From contig DNMA01000058.1 of assembly GCA_003489505.1 (NCBI GenBank), positions 1-9,102 of the forward strand: a stretch of 9,102 nt of DNA, in the 5' to 3' direction. Of the stretch, positions 6,204 through 9,102 are shown piece after piece. The notes under the pieces are model-generated. The model was not told where the DNA came from. It made no database searches and was given only the letters and a program-made list of their open reading frames with translations. Position 1 is the stretch's first letter. Every line of letters starts with the position of its first letter. This DNA is from Legionellales bacterium. GTDB lineage: Bacteria > Pseudomonadota > Gammaproteobacteria > Legionellales > Legionellaceae. Made by a program: the position numbers and the translations under genes.

Positions 6204-6871
6204 AATCGATACTGGAAAAATTAATCACAGACAAGTGCTCCAAACATTATCATCAACAAGATATGAAAGTGAGCTTACAAAAAAAAAATCACGGCGATTA
6301 TTCTTGTGATTTGGTGTTAAAGTTAATTAAAAAAGGTTTCGATACAAAAGAACTGACGCTTTTAATCACTCAGACCTTACAGTCTGTGGACGGAGTAGAT
6401 AAAATAGAGGTTCAGCCACCAGGCTTTATCAATATTTTTGTGGACCCAGTGGTTTTTTATCAAAAAACCATGGAACAAATCACCAACCCCTGGCCGCATA
6501 CAATGCATTTTAAAATGCATTATCTGGAATGGGAGAAAATGGTTGAGACCTATCAACGTTTGAATAGGATTTTAGAGCATCTTCAAGTTGAACGTCCCTT
6601 TGATGCAGCTTTGCATTTTGAATGTCAGGAACAAAATATTTTTCATTGTTTAGATGCTTTACTGAGTGATTTATTTTTTTCTGAACCCGAAGTATTTTTT
6701 ATAAAACTGAGAAATTTCGCTGGGCTCATCCATGGCTATTTGAATACAATTACTTTATTATGTGAGAATCAACACAGGTATCGGGCTCAAGTACAAATTT
6801 TATCTTTAAGCGCAATCTTTTTAGAAAAAACGTTTAAAGTATTTGGGTTAAGTTGTTCAGAGAGTATTTAA
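6200..6871 (+). CDS. ArgRS-derived protein lacking the catalytic core (N-terminal domain plus DALR anticodon-binding domain)
   Basis: 223 aa, against about 577 for E. coli ArgRS. The first half matches the ArgRS N-terminal tRNA-elbow domain: HGDYSCDLVLKLIKKG (31-46, E. coli FGDYQANGM...) and PPGFINIFVDP (73-83, E. coli GPGFINIFLDP). The second half matches the all-helical DALR anticodon-binding domain: TYQRLNRILEHL (117-128), NFAGLIHGYLN (172-182, E. coli DLAGLFSGFYE), then ENQHRYRAQ...LSLSAIFLEK...FGL (189-217, E. coli ENEEVRNSR...LAQLTAKTLK...LGI). The roughly 300-residue Rossmann core with its HIGH-like and KMSK-like signatures is absent, so it cannot form Arg-tRNA. It may bind tRNA as a regulator or accessory protein, or be a decaying remnant. 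The open frame, the ATGA coupling to the gene before and the 1-base gap to the gene after argue for expression. The SPOR gene behind it marks the ancestral argS locus. An A10 run (6279-6288) and a perfect palindrome (6502-6521) lie inside. Confidence 0.85.
   Translation: MKSILEKLITDKCSKHYHQQDMKVSLQKKNHGDYSCDLVLKLIKKGFDTKELTLLITQTLQSVDGVDKIEVQPPGFINIFVDPVVFYQKTMEQITNPWPHTMHFKMHYLEWEKMVETYQRLNRILEHLQVERPFDAALHFECQEQNIFHCLDALLSDLFFSEPEVFFIKLRNFAGLIHGYLNTITLLCENQHRYRAQVQILSLSAIFLEKTFKVFGLSCSESI
6502..6521. repeat. Perfect 20-bp palindrome at the ArgRS domain junction
   Basis: AATGCATTTT followed directly by its reverse complement AAAATGCATT, with no spacer and no mismatch. It encodes about residues 101-107, between the conserved end of the ArgRS N-terminal domain (residue 83) and the first recognisable part of the DALR domain (about residue 117), which is where the catalytic core is missing. 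It may be a scar of the deletion, a binding site or chance. Confidence 0.85.
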
Positions 6872-6872
6872 A

Positions 6873-7532
6873 ATGACCAGAAACCAGTATCAAAAAAATA
6901 ATAAAAATCAAAGTGGCGGTCAAGTTCTTATGATTTTGGTGGCTTTTGCGACCGGATACATGAGTTACGGAATTATTGATATCAATCATCTTGGGACGCT
7001 TTTTAACGAGTCTATTACAAAAATGGGCTTGAGTCAGCAACACCCACAAGCCAAACAAGAAGCGCCCAAAAAGCTTGCCCAACAACCACAATTAGAGTTT
7101 TATACGGTTTTGGCTCGTAAATCAGAACATCGTGTACCTGTCGGAACCGATTTGCAAAAGATGTCAAAGCCTAATGATTTAAGTCAACCAAACATTCAAT
7201 TAGCAGACAATCAAAGCCTAGAAAAGAAAATCGTGCCTGTTGAAGTCGCTAAAGCCATAGAGGCTGTTCCAACAGAAGAGCAAGGCGCAAAGAAAGGACA
7301 ATATGTTGTGCAATTGGCGTCTTTCAGGTATTATTCACAAGCTGAAAAATTCAGAGCAAAATTACTTCTTAAAGGATTTGATGTAAAAATCACTTCGATA
7401 AGCCGTGGTACCTTGCAATGGTATCGGGTTATGCTGGGGCCTTTTGTAAATCAAGCAGAGGCTAGAAAAGCGCAATTGGCTTATCAGACACGTGAACATA
7501 CTTCAGGGATGGTTCGACCCGTCGATGCATAA
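6873..7532 (+). CDS. SPOR-domain, single-pass membrane protein (FtsN-like)
   Basis: 219 aa. A short basic cytoplasmic N-terminus (1-16) is followed by one membrane segment (about 17-35, VLMILVAFATGYMSYGI), a low-complexity periplasmic linker rich in Gln, Lys and Pro (about 55-140) and a C-terminal SPOR domain (143-217). The SPOR domain starts GQYVVQLASFRYYSQAEKFR and includes WYRVMLGPFVNQAEAR (183-198). SPOR domains bind denuded glycan strands in septal peptidoglycan, so the protein probably acts at the division site. PQLEFYTVL (72-80) resembles the FYxLL box of FtsN-type proteins found behind argS in other gammaproteobacteria. FtsN proteins are often longer (E. coli about 319 aa), so whether this is the functional FtsN is inference. 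It starts one base after the stop of the ArgRS-derived gene; GAGAG lies about 8 bases before the ATG. The metal-ATPase gene follows after 18 bp. Confidence 0.9.
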   Translation: MTRNQYQKNNKNQSGGQVLMILVAFATGYMSYGIIDINHLGTLFNESITKMGLSQQHPQAKQEAPKKLAQQPQLEFYTVLARKSEHRVPVGTDLQKMSKPNDLSQPNIQLADNQSLEKKIVPVEVAKAIEAVPTEEQGAKKGQYVVQLASFRYYSQAEKFRAKLLLKGFDVKITSISRGTLQWYRVMLGPFVNQAEARKAQLAYQTREHTSGMVRPVDA

Positions 7533-7550
7533 CTGATGTAGGTATATTCT

Positions 7551-9102
7551 ATGAAACAATTGGTATTGGCTTTTTCTGTGCCTTATGTGACATGCCAAGC
7601 TTGTATTCAGTCGATTAGAACGATTGTTACTAAATCTTTTCAAACAAAATTTGACTCGTTTGAACTCCTTGATTATTTTCAATATGATTTGGAAAAAAAA
7701 ATCATTCAACTCAAGGTCAATGTTTTTGATGAGCAAATGTCAGAGCACGCCATTGCAGCCGAATTGATGCGTATTTTGGCTTCCGATTTGGAAGACATTG
7801 GTCAAGAAATTAATGTCATATCCCCACCGCAATATCAACATTATCTAGGTTTTATTTTTTCATTCATGGCAGGGCTTTTTTGGTTAAGTCTGTCTTTAGG
7901 GATTTGGGTTTTAGCCCCATGGGTCTATCCTGTTGCAGTGGGTGTAAGCTTAGTATTATTAAGCATTCTTGCAAAAGATTTTTTTCATCATGCATTTTTT
8001 CAATTGCAGGCAGGATTTAAAAATAAAACGGTGCCTTTTTTCAATATGGATAGTCTTTTTGTTTTAACAGGGATGGTTGTCATCTTATCAACCCTTCTTA
8101 GTCTTTATTTTCCTATTTTCCCCAATTTGCTAGAGGCTGGATTTTTAATTTTTGGTTTCAGGCATCTGGGCATTTTGTTTCAATCTTATTTAGATAAAAA
8201 ACTTGGCTTTTCACGCTCCCTTGTTGATATGTTTCAATTTCGTAAATACTCTCTGAAAGATGGTGGGGAAAAAGTGTCAGCCAAGGATTTAAAAAAGGGT
8301 CAAAAAATCTTGATTCAAAAAGGAGATACTTTACCGATTGATGGCATTATTATCTCTAAAAGCCAAGATTTGGAAATGCAAGATATGCTCGCTAATGGGT
8401 CTTATCTGCCTTTTTATCCCCATGCGAGTCAAAAAATTTTGGCAGGCATGGAGTGTATGCAAGGAGATTGTGTTGTTGAGGTGACACATGATTTAGTCCA
8501 CTGTCGTTTGCAAGACATTGATTCTTCTGTCTTAAAAATTGGGAATAAGGAAAAGAAAGCTGCTATTAGCAACAAAATTGAAAAGTGGTTGCAATGGTTT
8601 ATTCCTGCAGTGTTAATGATTTCAGTTGTGAGTTTTATTGTCATTAGTCAGTTTTTCCCCATTGCCATGGCTTTGCAATGTGCTATTGCAGTCTTAGTTT
8701 CAGCTTGTCCTTGTACTTTGGGATTAATTATTCCCATGGCGCTTCGTATGGGAGCTTATAAGGCAAGTGTCCATCAAATGCATTTTCAAAGTAGTGGAGC
8801 ATTACAAAAAGCAAGCGAAGCTAAAGTTCTCGTCATGGATTACAATGGAACCTTATCAAAAGGTGAAATTCATGTCGCTGATTTCCAAAGGATATCACCG
8901 TCGCTTAACATTCCTCATGCTTTACAAGTAATTTATACGATTGAAAAAGAAATGCTTAAACATCGTCCGAGTCAATTAATGGGTGGAAAAATTAAAGCGT
9001 ATGTAGAGTCAAAGGGGCACAATACCCACGTTGAAGGTCAATGTGAAGATTTAGGTTGTGGAGGGAAATTAATAACCGAGCAAGGGACATATTTTTTTGG
9101 CA
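7551..9102 (+). CDS. Divergent P1B-type (heavy-metal/copper-like) ATPase with altered catalytic motifs, 3' end cut by window edge
   Basis: 517 codons are visible and open to the edge; full P1B pumps are usually 650-850 aa, so the nucleotide-binding domain end, the hinge and the last membrane segments are missing. The N-terminus is HMA-like, with VTCQACIQSI (13-22, CxxC at Cys15/Cys18). Membrane segments are near 97-118, 122-141, 164-187, 190-210, 350-369 and 372-395. NMDSLFVL (165-172) matches the family's NMDTLIAL. The actuator domain has KGDTLPIDGIII (257-268), but the TGES loop reads NGSY (282-285), losing the catalytic Glu. The metal-site motif SACPCTLGLIIPMAL (384-398) is intact. The phosphorylation motif reads MDYNGTLS (429-436) instead of DKTGTLT, keeping Asp430 but losing Lys and Thr. 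SEHP-like LKHRPSQL (469-476) and GCGG (502-505) are also altered. The fold looks preserved but normal ion-pump cycling is doubtful. TAGG lies 8 bases before the ATG; the gene follows the SPOR gene by 18 bp. Metal specificity is not determinable beyond the CPC type (Cu, Ag, Zn, Cd). Confidence 0.88.
   Translation, partial: MKQLVLAFSVPYVTCQACIQSIRTIVTKSFQTKFDSFELLDYFQYDLEKKIIQLKVNVFDEQMSEHAIAAELMRILASDLEDIGQEINVISPPQYQHYLGFIFSFMAGLFWLSLSLGIWVLAPWVYPVAVGVSLVLLSILAKDFFHHAFFQLQAGFKNKTVPFFNMDSLFVLTGMVVILSTLLSLYFPIFPNLLEAGFLIFGFRHLGILFQSYLDKKLGFSRSLVDMFQFRKYSLKDGGEKVSAKDLKKGQKILIQKGDTLPIDGIIISKSQDLEMQDMLANGSYLPFYPHASQKILAGMECMQGDCVVEVTHDLVHCRLQDIDSSVLKIGNKEKKAAISNKIEKWLQWFIPAVLMISVVSFIVISQFFPIAMALQCAIAVLVSACPCTLGLIIPMALRMGAYKASVHQMHFQSSGALQKASEAKVLVMDYNGTLSKGEIHVADFQRISPSLNIPHALQVIYTIEKEMLKHRPSQLMGGKIKAYVESKGHNTHVEGQCEDLGCGGKLITEQGTYFFG

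Noticed and set aside
6200..6871. Full-length argS broken by a frameshift
   Set aside because: There is no space for the missing core of about 300 residues, and both conserved domains lie in the same uninterrupted frame.
6834..7091. 85-codon minus-strand frame across the start of the SPOR gene
   Set aside because: Shadow of the SPOR gene. Its apparent hydrophobic stretches are the complement of the real coding sequence.
7503..7736. Minus-strand 77-codon frame at the SPOR-ATPase junction
   Set aside because: Antisense to the ATPase start, which has CxxC and an HMA-like fold; no independent support.
8429..8644. Minus-strand 71-codon frame inside the ATPase gene
   Set aside because: Antisense to an uninterrupted 517-codon P1B ATPase frame.

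Overview
The window is AT-rich, densely coded bacterial chromosome. It carries a Dot/Icm (type IVB secretion) inner-membrane protein next to gammaproteobacterial housekeeping genes (accB, recG, a DUF3579 gene, a SPOR/FtsN-like gene). This combination suggests a member of the Legionellales (Legionella/Coxiella/Berkiella-like). The genus cannot be fixed from the sequence alone. No rRNA, tRNA, CRISPR array or insertion sequence was seen.

Left part, minus strand (1-2087): the first 27 codons of accB run off the left edge. An AT-rich spacer follows, holding a probable accB promoter and a perfect 10-bp hairpin just after the next gene. Then comes a two-gene unit transcribed leftward: a ferredoxin-NADP+ reductase-like flavoprotein, followed 18 bp later by a eukaryote-type class I fructose-bisphosphate aldolase.

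Middle (2170-5129): a lone IcmC(DotE)/DotV-family gene on the plus strand converges on, and overlaps by 17 bp, a small DUF3579 gene on the minus strand. A full-length recG follows on the minus strand. recG and the rightward operon start only 15 bp apart, back to back.

Right part, plus strand (5145-9102): a tight operon of four genes. These are an AI-2E-family membrane protein, a 223-aa protein that reads as arginyl-tRNA synthetase with its catalytic core removed, a SPOR-domain FtsN-like protein, and a P1B-type (heavy-metal) ATPase cut by the right edge. argS followed by a SPOR gene is the usual order in relatives such as Pseudomonas, so the truncated protein appears to sit at the ancestral argS locus. 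The ATPase keeps the CPC motif, the phosphorylatable Asp and the N-terminal CxxC. However, its DKTGT motif reads DYNGT, its TGES loop reads NGSY, and its SEHP motif is disturbed, although the frame is open over all 517 visible codons.

The most unusual content is therefore two adjacent, frame-intact but catalytically altered enzymes in one operon with a cell-division-type SPOR protein. A perfect 20-bp palindrome lies at the junction where the ArgRS catalytic domain is missing.
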